Source: DATBGZ01 sp036557785
Lineage (GTDB): Bacteria > Actinomycetota > Actinomycetes > Mycobacteriales > Micromonosporaceae
DNA: 64,000 nucleotides
Reading direction: 5' to 3'
Assembly: GCA_036557785.1 (NCBI GenBank)
Contig: DATBGZ010000017.1
Location: 1-64,000 of the forward strand
The notes under the pieces were generated by a model. The model saw only the letters and a list, made by a program, of their open reading frames with translations. It searched no databases and was not told the origin of the DNA. A program made the position numbers and the translations under genes. Positions 8,891 through 16,745 of the stretch are shown one piece after another. The first letter of the stretch is position 1. The number at the start of each line of letters is the position of its first letter.

Positions 8891-9262
8891 TCAGCGCAGG
8901 GCGCGGGGGTTCACGGCCTCGGCGAGGATGGCGAGCTCGTAGCCGACCTGACCGACGTCGCAGGTCCGGTCGGCCCAGACCACGAGCGCCGAGACGGTCC
9001 CGGGCATGAGGAACATGTAGCCCGTGCCGGTCTCCATCATCGTGAGGGAGACGTTGCCGCCCTGGAAGAGCCGGGATGAGCGGACGGCGAGGCTCACCAG
9101 ACCCGACGTGATCGCGGCCATCGCGTCGGCCCGGTCGCGCGACAGGTTCGGCGACGTTCCACTCAGCAGCCCGTCGGCGCCCACCGCGAGCGCGTGCCGG
9201 ACGCCGGGTACGCGCACGGTGAAGCGCGCCAGCGCCGCGTCAAGCTCCCCTGCCATCGACAA
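8891..9262 (-). CDS. Roadblock/LC7 domain protein
   Basis: A 123-residue single-domain protein. The order GELDAALARFTVRVPGVRHALAVGADGLL, then a helix, then GGNVSLTMMETGTGYMFLMP matches the Roadblock/LC7 (MglB-like) fold of actinobacteria. In streptomycetes such genes usually sit in conservons with a histidine kinase, a DUF742 protein and a small GTPase. None of those partners is here, so this is an orphan copy. It is divergent from the sigma factor gene at 9431. Confidence 0.8.
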   Translation of the reverse strand: MSMAGELDAALARFTVRVPGVRHALAVGADGLLSGTSPNLSRDRADAMAAITSGLVSLAVRSSRLFQGGNVSLTMMETGTGYMFLMPGTVSALVVWADRTCDVGQVGYELAILAEAVNPRALR

Positions 9263-9430
9263 GATGCTCCGCTCTGTGCTGATCGGCCGGACCGGTCGGA
9301 CCGCCTCCGAGATGATTTCATGTCCCGGCGTCCGCGGCGTTATCGGGCAGACCCAAAAAGCCTATACGGACGCGGACAAACGGGGCATGGCGTGCGCGGC
9401 GTCACCGAGGTACCGGTCGGTTCGCCGTCC

Positions 9431-10096
9431 ATGGGAACCCCGCGGGCGGGTCGCAACGTGTTTCTCCTGAGGCATGGGTCGGCGGCACGGGACGGTGATC
9501 GGGGCGGGGTGGGGGACAGGCGCCGGGGCGAACGGCAGGCGTGGGAGGAGGACTTTGTCGCGTACTACGCGGCGAAGGGCGAGATGCTGCGCCGGACCGC
9601 GTACGCGCTCTGCGGCGACTGGCACCTCGCCGAGGACCTGACCCAGACCGTGTTCACCACGCTCTACCGGGTCTGGGCCAGGGTGGAGCGGCACGAGGTG
9701 CTCGACCAGTACGCGCGCCGGGTGCTGCTGCGGGCGTTCCTCGACCAGGGCCGGCGACCGTGGCGGCGCGAGGTCCCGGCCCCGCCGGAGAGCCCGGCTC
9801 TGGACGGGGCCGGGTGGCAGGACGGCACCGCCGATGTCCGGGTGGACCTGCGCACCGCGCTCCTGGGACTGGAGAGGCGCCGGCGGGCCGTGCTCGTCCT
9901 GCGCTTCTGGGCCGACCTGTCGATCGAGCAGGTCGCCGAGCTCCTGCACTGTCCACCTGGGACAGTCAAGAGCCTCACCGCCCGGGGGCTGGCCGACCTG
10001 CGGGCCAAGCTCGGCGGCTCATTCGATCACCGTACGGCCATGCAGGACCGTGCGGCTGCGCAGGTTCCTCCGGCGTTGAACGGTGGTGCGGCATGA
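9431..10096 (+). CDS. SigE-family ECF RNA polymerase sigma factor
   Basis: An ECF sigma factor of about 221 residues. Region 2 is visible as LAEDLTQTVFTTLYRVWARV, and region 4 as LSIEQVAELLHCPPGTVKSL, a helix-turn-helix for -35 recognition. It belongs to the actinobacterial SigE-like group (WEEDFVAYYA near the front). The GTG at 9509 is another possible start, because the first 26 residues are not conserved-looking. The gene heads a run of six same-strand genes ending in an ABC exporter. Its stop codon lies in an unusual coupled junction (10077-10113). Confidence 0.88.
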   Translation: MGTPRAGRNVFLLRHGSAARDGDRGGVGDRRRGERQAWEEDFVAYYAAKGEMLRRTAYALCGDWHLAEDLTQTVFTTLYRVWARVERHEVLDQYARRVLLRAFLDQGRRPWRREVPAPPESPALDGAGWQDGTADVRVDLRTALLGLERRRRAVLVLRFWADLSIEQVAELLHCPPGTVKSLTARGLADLRAKLGGSFDHRTAMQDRAAAQVPPALNGGAA

Positions 10097-10113
10097 ACGG
10101 TGGTGCGGCATGA
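10077..10113 (+). promoter_or_regulatory. 17 bp tandem duplication creating a six-codon coupling ORF
   Basis: TGAACGGTGGTGCGGCA occurs at 10077-10093 and again at 10094-10110. As a result the sigma factor stop (TGA 10094-10096) overlaps an ATG at 10093. That ATG opens a six-codon frame, MNGGAA, whose TGA (10111-10113) in turn overlaps the ATG at 10110 of the next gene. Two successive ATGA junctions therefore join the two genes. Translational coupling is inferred. Confidence 0.55.
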
Positions 10114-10859
10114 ACGAGGTGCGCCACATTGTCGACCGGATGCTCGCCGACCCGGCGCCACCGCTGCGCGCCGCCGACGAGGTCCTCACGATCGCGCGCC
10201 GGGCCAAGCGACGACGGTCCTGGGCCGCGACCGGATCGGCGGTGGCCGTCCTCGCCACCGTGCTCGGCATCGTCGGCCTGGCCCAGCTCGGGCCCGGCGG
10301 ACCGCCCGTGCCGTCCCCGAGGGCCGCTTCGGCACCGGTCGCTCGGGCGGCGGCCGCCCAGGGTGCGGTGATGGCTGCCCAGATCGAACGGGCACTGGGC
10401 GTCGGGGCGAGCCCCGGCCCGCCCGAGACATTCAGCGACAACCCGGTGCCGTACCCGACCGCGGCCGTCACCGGCGGCCCCGCCCGCCTCCTCGCGGCTG
10501 CGGTGCTGCCGGTCTATATCGGCGGGCGGCTCGGCACGGTCTACGCCTACCTGGTCTACGACGGGGGTTCGATCCCGGACGATGTCTGTGCGGGCGGGGC
10601 CGCCGGCTGCACCGCGGTCGCCGTCGGTGGGGTCACGCTCGCGCTCACCTCGGGAACCGGGCTCGGTGCCGGGGTAGAGGCGACCCGGTTCCTGCTCGGT
10701 GGCCGACTGGTCGTGGGGGCGTCCCGGTTCCCGCCGGGCGACGAGGGGGAGCCGGGCCTGGGTGCCGACGCCTGGATTCGTCCACCGCTCGCGGCGCCGC
10801 CGCTGGACCCGGCAGCCCTGGCCGCGCTGGCCGCCGACCCGGCGATGCTGCCGAACTGA
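10110..10859 (+). CDS. Single-pass membrane protein, possible anti-sigma partner
   Basis: A 249-residue protein with a short cytosolic N-terminus (MNEVRHIVDRMLADPAPPLR), a basic patch and one transmembrane helix (about residues 40-62, with AVAVLATVLGIVGLAQL), then an extracellular domain with no recognised family. It lies immediately after an ECF sigma factor and is translationally linked to it, which suggests an anti-sigma or sensor role. There is no zinc-binding HxxxCxxC motif, so it is not a classical ZAS anti-sigma factor. The ATG at 10110 is preferred over the GTG at 10083 because the encoded start matches the coupled junction. Confidence 0.65.
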   Translation: MNEVRHIVDRMLADPAPPLRAADEVLTIARRAKRRRSWAATGSAVAVLATVLGIVGLAQLGPGGPPVPSPRAASAPVARAAAAQGAVMAAQIERALGVGASPGPPETFSDNPVPYPTAAVTGGPARLLAAAVLPVYIGGRLGTVYAYLVYDGGSIPDDVCAGGAAGCTAVAVGGVTLALTSGTGLGAGVEATRFLLGGRLVVGASRFPPGDEGEPGLGADAWIRPPLAAPPLDPAALAALAADPAMLPN

Positions 10860-10938
10860 GCCGGGAACCGCGCACGGCGTTGGTTACGTGTCTTTCTCGT
10901 CCCGGGGATTGACTCGGGCCGCAGTGGTGGGGAGAGGC

Positions 10939-11514
10939 ATGAGGCTTCGGGGAATCGCGGTCGTCGCGGTCGCGCTGGCGGCGGTGCTGGCCGGGTGTAC
11001 GGGTAAGCAGGCGCCGACGGTGCCCTCGGCGGGGGGGCCGGCGACGGCCACGCAGCCGCCGGGCGCGCAGGCGCAGGAGCTCGCGTTCGTGGCGTGCATG
11101 CGGGACAAGGGGATCGCGGACATGCCCGATCCGGTGCCCGGGGACACGTCCGGGCACAGCGCGGTGCGCTACGCCATCGACGTGATGGGCAAGGGCTCGG
11201 ATGAGAACTTCCAGGCCGCCCTGGACCAGTGCATGAACCTGTTGCCGGCGCCCGAGCCGACCAAACCGCCCAGCGCCGGCGAGATAGAGGCCTGGCGGCT
11301 CTTCGCCCAGTGCATGCGCGATCACGGCGTGGGCGACTTCCCCGACCCGACCGGCGGTGGGCCGGATATGTGGTTCTCGATGAGCGACGCGGCCGACCCG
11401 GCAGTGACGGTGCTCGATGGCGGTCAGGTGCTGGTGAACCTCGGCATCCCGACGGTCTCCGCCGCCTTCGACGCGTGTCAGGCCGACATCCCCCGCGACG
11501 GCACGACCCAGTGA
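10939..11514 (+). CDS. Secreted lipoprotein of unknown function
   Basis: A 191-residue lipoprotein: a short basic start, a hydrophobic segment and the lipobox VLAGC (Cys at about residue 20). Two similar modules follow, each with a CMRDKG or CMRDHG motif, a nearby DPxPG or DPTGG and a later Cys (QCMN, ACQA). This suggests an internal duplication with paired cysteines that could form disulfides. Similar two-module lipoproteins occur beside MacB-like exporters in actinobacteria. Its stop overlaps the GTG of the next gene by GTGA, so they form one operon. No enzyme activity is apparent. Confidence 0.75.
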   Translation: MRLRGIAVVAVALAAVLAGCTGKQAPTVPSAGGPATATQPPGAQAQELAFVACMRDKGIADMPDPVPGDTSGHSAVRYAIDVMGKGSDENFQAALDQCMNLLPAPEPTKPPSAGEIEAWRLFAQCMRDHGVGDFPDPTGGGPDMWFSMSDAADPAVTVLDGGQVLVNLGIPTVSAAFDACQADIPRDGTTQ

Positions 11515-12611
11515 GACCCCGGGCGGTCCACGTCGTCACGGTCGGGGTGTGCGTCCTGGCCGTCGCCATGGGTCTCGCGGCGTACGGCTTCGGTGGGCGG
11601 TCTGCGCCCTCGGATGCCGATCCCGAGGCGACGAAGGCGGTCCCGGTCACCCGGATGACGCTGGTCGACTACGAGGACGCGCCCGGACAGATCGGTTACG
11701 GGCCGGTGACGACCCTGCGGTACCTGCCACCGCCGGCCGCGGGTGGGTCGGGTGAGCCTGGTGCGGCAGGCGACGCGGGCGGCCTGGGTCTGCTCACCTG
11801 GCTGCCGCCGATTGGGTCCACTGTGGACCGAGGTGGTGCCGCGCTGCGGGTCGACGACCGCCCGGTGGTGGTGCTCTTCGGAGCGCTGCCCCTGTACCGA
11901 GCGCTGCACGCCGGCGAGCGGGGCGCCGACGTGCGTCAGCTCGAGCAGAACCTGGCCGCGCTGGGCCTGACGGGGTTCACTGTGGACGATGACTTCACCG
12001 CGTCGACCGCCGCGGCGGTACGGCGGTGGCAGCACGCCCTGGCGCTGCCGGAAACGGGGCAGGTCGCCCCTGGTCAGGTGGTCTTCACGCCCGGGGCGAT
12101 CCGGGTGGCGGACCATCGGCTGCGCGTCGGAGACGTCGCCACTGGCGACATCCTCGGCATGACGGGCACGGTGCGCACCGTCACGGCGACGGTCGACACC
12201 ACCAGGCTGCACCGGGTCGTCGCCCCCGGCTCGGCGGTCACGATCGTGTTCGACGACGGGGCACAGACCCTCGCGACCGTACGCTCCGTGGACCGGCCGC
12301 CAGTGGATCCCCAGGCGGCGCCGGCAAAGGACTCTGTCGTTCTCGTCGAGGCGGAGGTGAGCGACCAGGCGGCTCTGGCCGATCGCGAGGGCGCCGTGAC
12401 CGTACGCTTCGTCGCCGATGAGCGGCCCGACGTGCTCGCGGTGCCCGTGCTGGCGCTCGTGGCTCTGGCCGAGGGCGGCTACGGGGTCGAGGTCGTCGAG
12501 GGATCCACCACGCGCTATGTGCCGGTTACCACCGGGCTCTTCGCGCGCGGCTACGTCGAGATCACCTCGGGCGACCTGCGGGCAGGCATGACGATCCTGG
12601 TGCCGGCATGA
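11511..12611 (+). CDS. Peptidoglycan-binding/membrane-fusion-like exporter subunit
   Basis: A 366-residue protein with an N-terminal membrane anchor (VVTVGVCVLAVAMGLAAYGF). A PG_binding_1-like segment near residues 140-185 contains RGADVRQLEQNLAALGL and an AVRRWQ motif. A HlyD-like C-terminal half follows (VAPGSAVTIVFDDG, then VLAVPVLALVAL). This architecture accompanies MacB-type ABC exporters in Gram-positive actinobacteria. It likely spans the wall and assists the ATPase/permease pair directly downstream. Its GTG start overlaps the preceding stop and its own stop overlaps the ATPase start. Confidence 0.8.
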   Translation: MRPRAVHVVTVGVCVLAVAMGLAAYGFGGRSAPSDADPEATKAVPVTRMTLVDYEDAPGQIGYGPVTTLRYLPPPAAGGSGEPGAAGDAGGLGLLTWLPPIGSTVDRGGAALRVDDRPVVVLFGALPLYRALHAGERGADVRQLEQNLAALGLTGFTVDDDFTASTAAAVRRWQHALALPETGQVAPGQVVFTPGAIRVADHRLRVGDVATGDILGMTGTVRTVTATVDTTRLHRVVAPGSAVTIVFDDGAQTLATVRSVDRPPVDPQAAPAKDSVVLVEAEVSDQAALADREGAVTVRFVADERPDVLAVPVLALVALAEGGYGVEVVEGSTTRYVPVTTGLFARGYVEITSGDLRAGMTILVPA

Positions 12612-13291
12612 CGACCGCGACGACGCAGGACCTCATCCACTTCGCCGGTGTGTCCAAAGTGTACGCGGGCGGGGTGACCGCGCTCGTCGAGGTGAGCCTG
12701 CGCATCGGAGCCGGGGAACTGGTCGCGGTCGTCGGCCCCTCCGGGTCGGGGAAGTCGACGCTGCTGCACCTGGCCGGCGCACTGGACCGGCCGACCGCGG
12801 GCTCGGTGAGCATCGCGGGCCACGACCTGGCAACGCTGTCCGACCGGGGCCTTTCGGGGCTGCGGGCCCGCACGATCGGCTTCGTCTTCCAGCAGTTCCA
12901 TCTCGCCGCGAGGACCAGTGCCGTCGACAACGTCGCCGACGGGTTGCTCTACACCGGGGTGCGCTACGCCGAGCGGGTCCGGCGGGCCCGGGCCGCGCTG
13001 GAACGGGTGGGGCTCGGCCATCGCCTGCAGCACCGGCCCTACGAGCTGTCCGGCGGCGAGCGGCAGCGCGTCGCCATCGCCCGCGCGGTGGTACGCCAGC
13101 CCGCCCTTGTCCTCGCCGACGAACCCACCGGCAACCTCGACTCGGCGGCCGGGGCCAGCGTGGTCGACCTGCTGCGGGGGTTGCACGCCGAGGGAGCCAC
13201 GGTGGTCGTGATCACCCACAACCAGCAGATCGCCGACGAGCTGCCCCGGCGCATCCGGATGCGCGACGGCCGGATCGAGGATCAGCCATGA
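12608..13291 (+). CDS. ABC transporter ATP-binding protein (MacB/LolD type)
   Basis: A 227-residue nucleotide-binding subunit. Walker A is GPSGSGKST (about residues 40-48), the signature is LSGGERQRVAIARA and Walker B is LVLADEPTGNLDS. The DEPTGNLD form is typical of the MacB/LolD/FtsE subfamily. It overlaps the upstream adaptor gene and the downstream permease by ATGA. With them it forms a mechanotransmission-type exporter, for peptides, lipoproteins or antibiotics. The substrate is not known. Confidence 0.95.
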   Translation: MTTATTQDLIHFAGVSKVYAGGVTALVEVSLRIGAGELVAVVGPSGSGKSTLLHLAGALDRPTAGSVSIAGHDLATLSDRGLSGLRARTIGFVFQQFHLAARTSAVDNVADGLLYTGVRYAERVRRARAALERVGLGHRLQHRPYELSGGERQRVAIARAVVRQPALVLADEPTGNLDSAAGASVVDLLRGLHAEGATVVVITHNQQIADELPRRIRMRDGRIEDQP

Positions 13292-14490
13292 CGCGCCAGC
13301 CCCGCCCGGCCCGAGTCTCCGTCGTGGACATCCTGCGTACGGGCAGCTCCGGGCTGTGGATCCGGCCGGTGCGGGTGTACCTGTCAGCGCTCGGCATCGC
13401 GATCGGGATCGCCGCCATGGTCGCGGTCGTTGGCATCTCGGCGTCGTCGCGGGCCGACCTCGATCGGCTGCTCGCGCGTCTGGGCACCAACCTGTTGACG
13501 GTCGAGCCGGGCCAGGATCTGCTCACGGGCCTGCCCGCCCCGCTGCCCGTCGAGTCGATCGCGATGGTCGGCCGCATCCCGCCGGTGACGTCGGTCTCCG
13601 CGACCGGTCTGGTCGTCAATGCCCGCGTCTACCGCAACGACCATGTGCCGGTCGGGCAGACCGGGGCCGTCGCCGTGCTGGCGGCCCGGGCTGACCTGCC
13701 GGCGACGGTCGCGGCTGCGGTCGCGCGCGGCGCCTGGTTCACCGACGCGACCGCGGCGTACCCGACCGTGGTGTTGGGCTCGGTGGCCGCCCGCCGCCTC
13801 GGGGTCGTGGCGCCGGGCACCCGGGCTCAGCTCTGGCTGGGCGGGCAGTGGTTCACGGTGATCGGCATCCTCGCACCGGTGCCACTGGCTCCCGAACTCG
13901 ACTCGGCCGCGCTGGTGAGCTGGACCGCCGCCACGGCGTATCTGGGGTTCGACGGCCATCCGACCACTGTGTACTGTCGCGCGGTCGAGTCGCAGGTCGC
14001 CGCCGTACGCGCGGTGCTCGCCGCCACGGCGAACCCGGCGGCGCCCGCGGACGTCAAGGTCTCCCGCCCCTCCGACGTCCTCGCCGCCAAGCGGGCAACC
14101 GACCGGACGTTCACGGCGCTGCTGCTCGGTCTGGGCGGCGTGGCGTTGCTCGTCGGCGGTGTCGGCGTGGCGAACACGATGGTGATCTCGGTGCTGGAAC
14201 GACGCCCGGAGGTCGGTCTGCGCCGCTCGCTGGGGGCGAGCCGGGGTCACATCGCGGCCCAGTTCCTGGTGGAGTCGCTGCTGCTCGCGGCGCTGGGCGG
14301 AGCCGGCGGTGTCGTGCTGGGTATCGGGACGACGGCTGTCTATGCGACCAGCCGCGGTTGGCCGGCGGTGGTGCCCGCGCCGGCCACGGCCGCGGCGCTG
14401 CTCGCGACGCTGGTCATCGGCGCGGTCGCCGGGATCTACCCGGCCCTACGGGCCGCGGCGCTCTCGCCCACCGCGGCCCTGGCCGGCTGA
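13288..14490 (+). CDS. ABC transporter permease (MacB/FtsX family)
   Basis: A 400-residue permease with the MacB arrangement. The first helix is near residues 28-50 (VYLSALGIAIGIAAMVAVVG). A large extracellular domain follows, then three C-terminal helices (LLLGLGGVALLVGGVGVAN, the LLLAALGGAGGVVLGI region and ALLATLVIGAVAGIYPA). The motif VLERRPEVGLRRSLGASRGH just after helix two is the FtsX coupling loop. It is the last gene of the sigma-factor-led operon. The lipoprotein gene at 14496 converges on it with only five bases between. Confidence 0.93.
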   Translation: MTRQPRPARVSVVDILRTGSSGLWIRPVRVYLSALGIAIGIAAMVAVVGISASSRADLDRLLARLGTNLLTVEPGQDLLTGLPAPLPVESIAMVGRIPPVTSVSATGLVVNARVYRNDHVPVGQTGAVAVLAARADLPATVAAAVARGAWFTDATAAYPTVVLGSVAARRLGVVAPGTRAQLWLGGQWFTVIGILAPVPLAPELDSAALVSWTAATAYLGFDGHPTTVYCRAVESQVAAVRAVLAATANPAAPADVKVSRPSDVLAAKRATDRTFTALLLGLGGVALLVGGVGVANTMVISVLERRPEVGLRRSLGASRGHIAAQFLVESLLLAALGGAGGVVLGIGTTAVYATSRGWPAVVPAPATAAALLATLVIGAVAGIYPALRAAALSPTAALAG

Positions 14491-14495
14491 GCGCC

Positions 14496-15065
14496 TCAGA
14501 CCAACTCGGCGAAGATCTGCTGCTCGAGCGCCTTCTCGGCATCGAAGGACGCCTGGGCGCTGACGAGGATCTCGATCGTGCCGTGGAGAGCGACCACCGT
14601 GTTGGTGGTGACGGACAGCGCGCTGATCGTGCTGGTGTACGCGGCATCCTCGAACCCGGGCAGATCTGTTGTCGGCAGGCCGCTGTTGTCCGACGTCGCG
14701 CGGGCCTGGTCGAACGCGGCCCGGGTCACGTCGGTCTGGATGCGCAGCACGACGTTGCCCGGCCCCCCGCCGACCGGTGCGTACTGGCACATCACGCCGT
14801 GACCGACCTTCTGCTCCTTCGGATCGCCGACCTGCGTGCCGAGCGCGGCGTTGATCATGGCCGCGTTGGCCGCAGCGCAGGATGCCTGTGCCGCGGTGCT
14901 GCCCGGCGAGTTGCTGCCGCTGGGGTTGCCGCTTCCCGGGTTGCCGCTTCCCGGGTTGCCGCCGGACGGGTTGCTGCCACCTGCGCCACAGCCGGCGAGC
15001 GCGCCAACCATGACCATCACAGAAACGACTGTCACAGAAACGACTGTCAGCATGCGGGGCTTCAT
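14496..15065 (-). CDS. DUF3558-like lipoprotein
   Basis: A 189-residue lipoprotein with a signal peptide ending in ALAGC (Cys near residue 26). A linker of repeated Gly-Asn-Pro-Ser units (GNPGSGNPGSGNPSG) follows, then a globular domain with C and C pairs (ASCAAANAAM, VMCQYAP). The domain resembles DUF3558-type actinobacterial lipoproteins. The in-frame linker repeats (CCGGGTTGCCGCTTC units on the plus strand) suggest it can change length by slippage. No function is known. Confidence 0.7.
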   Translation of the reverse strand: MKPRMLTVVSVTVVSVMVMVGALAGCGAGGSNPSGGNPGSGNPGSGNPSGSNSPGSTAAQASCAAANAAMINAALGTQVGDPKEQKVGHGVMCQYAPVGGGPGNVVLRIQTDVTRAAFDQARATSDNSGLPTTDLPGFEDAAYTSTISALSVTTNTVVALHGTIEILVSAQASFDAEKALEQQIFAELV

Positions 15066-15130
15066 GGGCCGGCAGCGTACTGCGACCGCACAAGTCGGCA
15101 GATGAGTCGATCTTCAGAAACGGCGCCCGC

Positions 15131-15439
15131 CTACCCGCCGGCCATGGCGCCGAGCACGATGAATGGCTCGGCGCCCTCGATGACACGCGCCGGCAGCGGC
15201 TCATCCGGCGCTTCGTGGGAGAGGTCCTCCTCGCAGGCGTAGAAGCGGATGAATGCGCGCCGTTTGCCCGTGTGGCGATCACGGATCGTGCCGAGCAGCA
15301 TCGGGTAGCGCGCCTCGACGGCATCGAGGACCGCGCGTTGCGTGACCGGTGCCGGCACCTCCAGGCGCACCTCACCGCTGACCTTCGCCAGCGTCTTGAG
15401 GTGCGCCGGGAGGACGACCCGGATCACCGGTGCCGTCAC
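15131..15439 (-). CDS. MoaD/ThiS-like ubiquitin-fold protein
   Basis: A 102-residue beta-grasp protein ending in AMAGG. A C-terminal Gly-Gly is the hallmark of sulfur carriers such as MoaD, ThiS and CysO, where the last Gly is adenylated and thiocarboxylated. The order VIRVVLPAHLKTLAKVSGEV, then AVEARYPMLLGTI, then IEGAEPFIVLGAMAGG fits the family. Its start overlaps the stop of the upstream propeller gene by ATGA (15436-15439). No MoeB/ThiF-type activating enzyme is encoded nearby. It may donate sulfur or be conjugated to proteins, but this is inference. Confidence 0.85.
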   Translation of the reverse strand: MTAPVIRVVLPAHLKTLAKVSGEVRLEVPAPVTQRAVLDAVEARYPMLLGTIRDRHTGKRRAFIRFYACEEDLSHEAPDEPLPARVIEGAEPFIVLGAMAGG

Positions 15440-16557
15440 GGCAGCACCTGGACTTCCACGGACAGGACGGCCGACAGGTCACGGACGATCGGCGCCCAGG
15501 TGTCGCCGCCGTCGGCCGAGTGGTAGACCTGCCCGCCCGTCGTGCCGAAGTAGATGCCGCACTCGTCCAGGGTGTCGACGGCCATCGCGTCCCGGTAGAT
15601 GTTGACGTAGCAGTCCGACTGCGGCAGGCCGGCGGTCAGCGGCTCCCATTCGCCACCACCGGTACGGCTGCGGTAGACGCGCAACTTCCCGTCCGGCGGG
15701 TAGTGCAGCGAGTCGCTCGTGATCGGGACGACATAGATGGTCTCGGGTTCGTGCGCGTGGACCGCGATGGGGAAGCCGAAGTCGGTAGGCAGATCGCCGC
15801 TGACCTCACGCCACCGACCGCCGGCGTCGTCGCTGCGCATGACGTCCCAGTGCTTCTGCATGAACAGCGTGTCGGGACGCGACGGGTGCTGGGTGATGTG
15901 GTGCACGCAGTGGCCCGTCTCGGCGTCGTCATCCGGGATCTCGCCCGAGCGCAGGCCCTTGTTGATCGGCAGCCAGGTGGCGCCGCCGTCGTCGCTGCGG
16001 AAGGCGCCCGCCGCGGAGATGGCGACGAAGATGCGGCCCTGCTGCACCGGATCGAGGATGATCGTGTGCAGGCACAGCCCGCCGGCACCGGGCTGCCACG
16101 AGGGCCCAGACGGATGCTCCCGCAGCGCGGTCAGCTCGGTCCACTTCTCGCCACCGTCCGTGGTGAGGTAGAGCGCCGCGTCCTCGCCGCCGGCGTAGAG
16201 CTTGTCGGGGTCGTCGTGGCTCGGCTCGAGGTGCCAGATCCGCTTGAACTCCCACGGGCGTGGCGTGCCGTCGTACCAGAGGTGGTCCGTCGTCGGGCTT
16301 TGGTAGGCGAAGTCGTTGTTGACCGCACGCCAAGTCTGCCCGCCATCATCGGAGCGCTGGAGAACCTGCCCGTGCCAGCCACCCGATGGCGCCGCGTAGA
16401 GGCGGTTCGGGTCGGCGGGCGAGCCCGCCATGTGGTAGACCTCCCACCCACCGAAGTGCGGTCCGTTGACCTTCCACTTCTTGCGCTTCGCGTCCGAGGT
16501 CAGCGTGAACGCGCCCTTGCGCGTGCCGACCAGCACCCGTACTCCGGTCATGATCAT
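15436..16557 (-). CDS. BNR/sialidase-like beta-propeller protein
   Basis: A 373-residue propeller built of repeated Asp-box motifs (SxDxGxxW): RSDDGGQTWRAV, TTDGGEKWTEL, RSDDGGATWLPI, RSDDAGGRWREV and HSADGGDTWAPI. It has no signal peptide, so a cytosolic location is likely. Members are often labelled glycosyl hydrolase or exo-sialidase, but the catalytic Arg triad and Tyr/Glu pair of sialidases are not evident. It overlaps the MoaD-like gene by 4 bp, so the two are translated together. It could be a target or partner of that ubiquitin-fold protein. Confidence 0.8.
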   Translation of the reverse strand: MIMTGVRVLVGTRKGAFTLTSDAKRKKWKVNGPHFGGWEVYHMAGSPADPNRLYAAPSGGWHGQVLQRSDDGGQTWRAVNNDFAYQSPTTDHLWYDGTPRPWEFKRIWHLEPSHDDPDKLYAGGEDAALYLTTDGGEKWTELTALREHPSGPSWQPGAGGLCLHTIILDPVQQGRIFVAISAAGAFRSDDGGATWLPINKGLRSGEIPDDDAETGHCVHHITQHPSRPDTLFMQKHWDVMRSDDAGGRWREVSGDLPTDFGFPIAVHAHEPETIYVVPITSDSLHYPPDGKLRVYRSRTGGGEWEPLTAGLPQSDCYVNIYRDAMAVDTLDECGIYFGTTGGQVYHSADGGDTWAPIVRDLSAVLSVEVQVLP

Positions 16558-16745
16558 CCTTTCGTCGCGCGACTACCCGGTAGGACCGCTCGTCGCGGCA
16601 AGACTCATCGCTCCGGCGACGTTCCTACCCCACCCGTACGACGATTACGCTTCCCGAGATTCGACAAGATCACAAAGGACGCGTACGCATGCCGGCTGCC
16701 GTGGTTCCGTCACGATCCGTAGTCGCACCTCCCGCCGCGCATGGC

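Noticed and set aside
15436..16557. True sialidase
   Set aside because: Asp boxes are present, but the Arg triad, nucleophilic Tyr/Glu pair and secretion signal of sialidases were not found.
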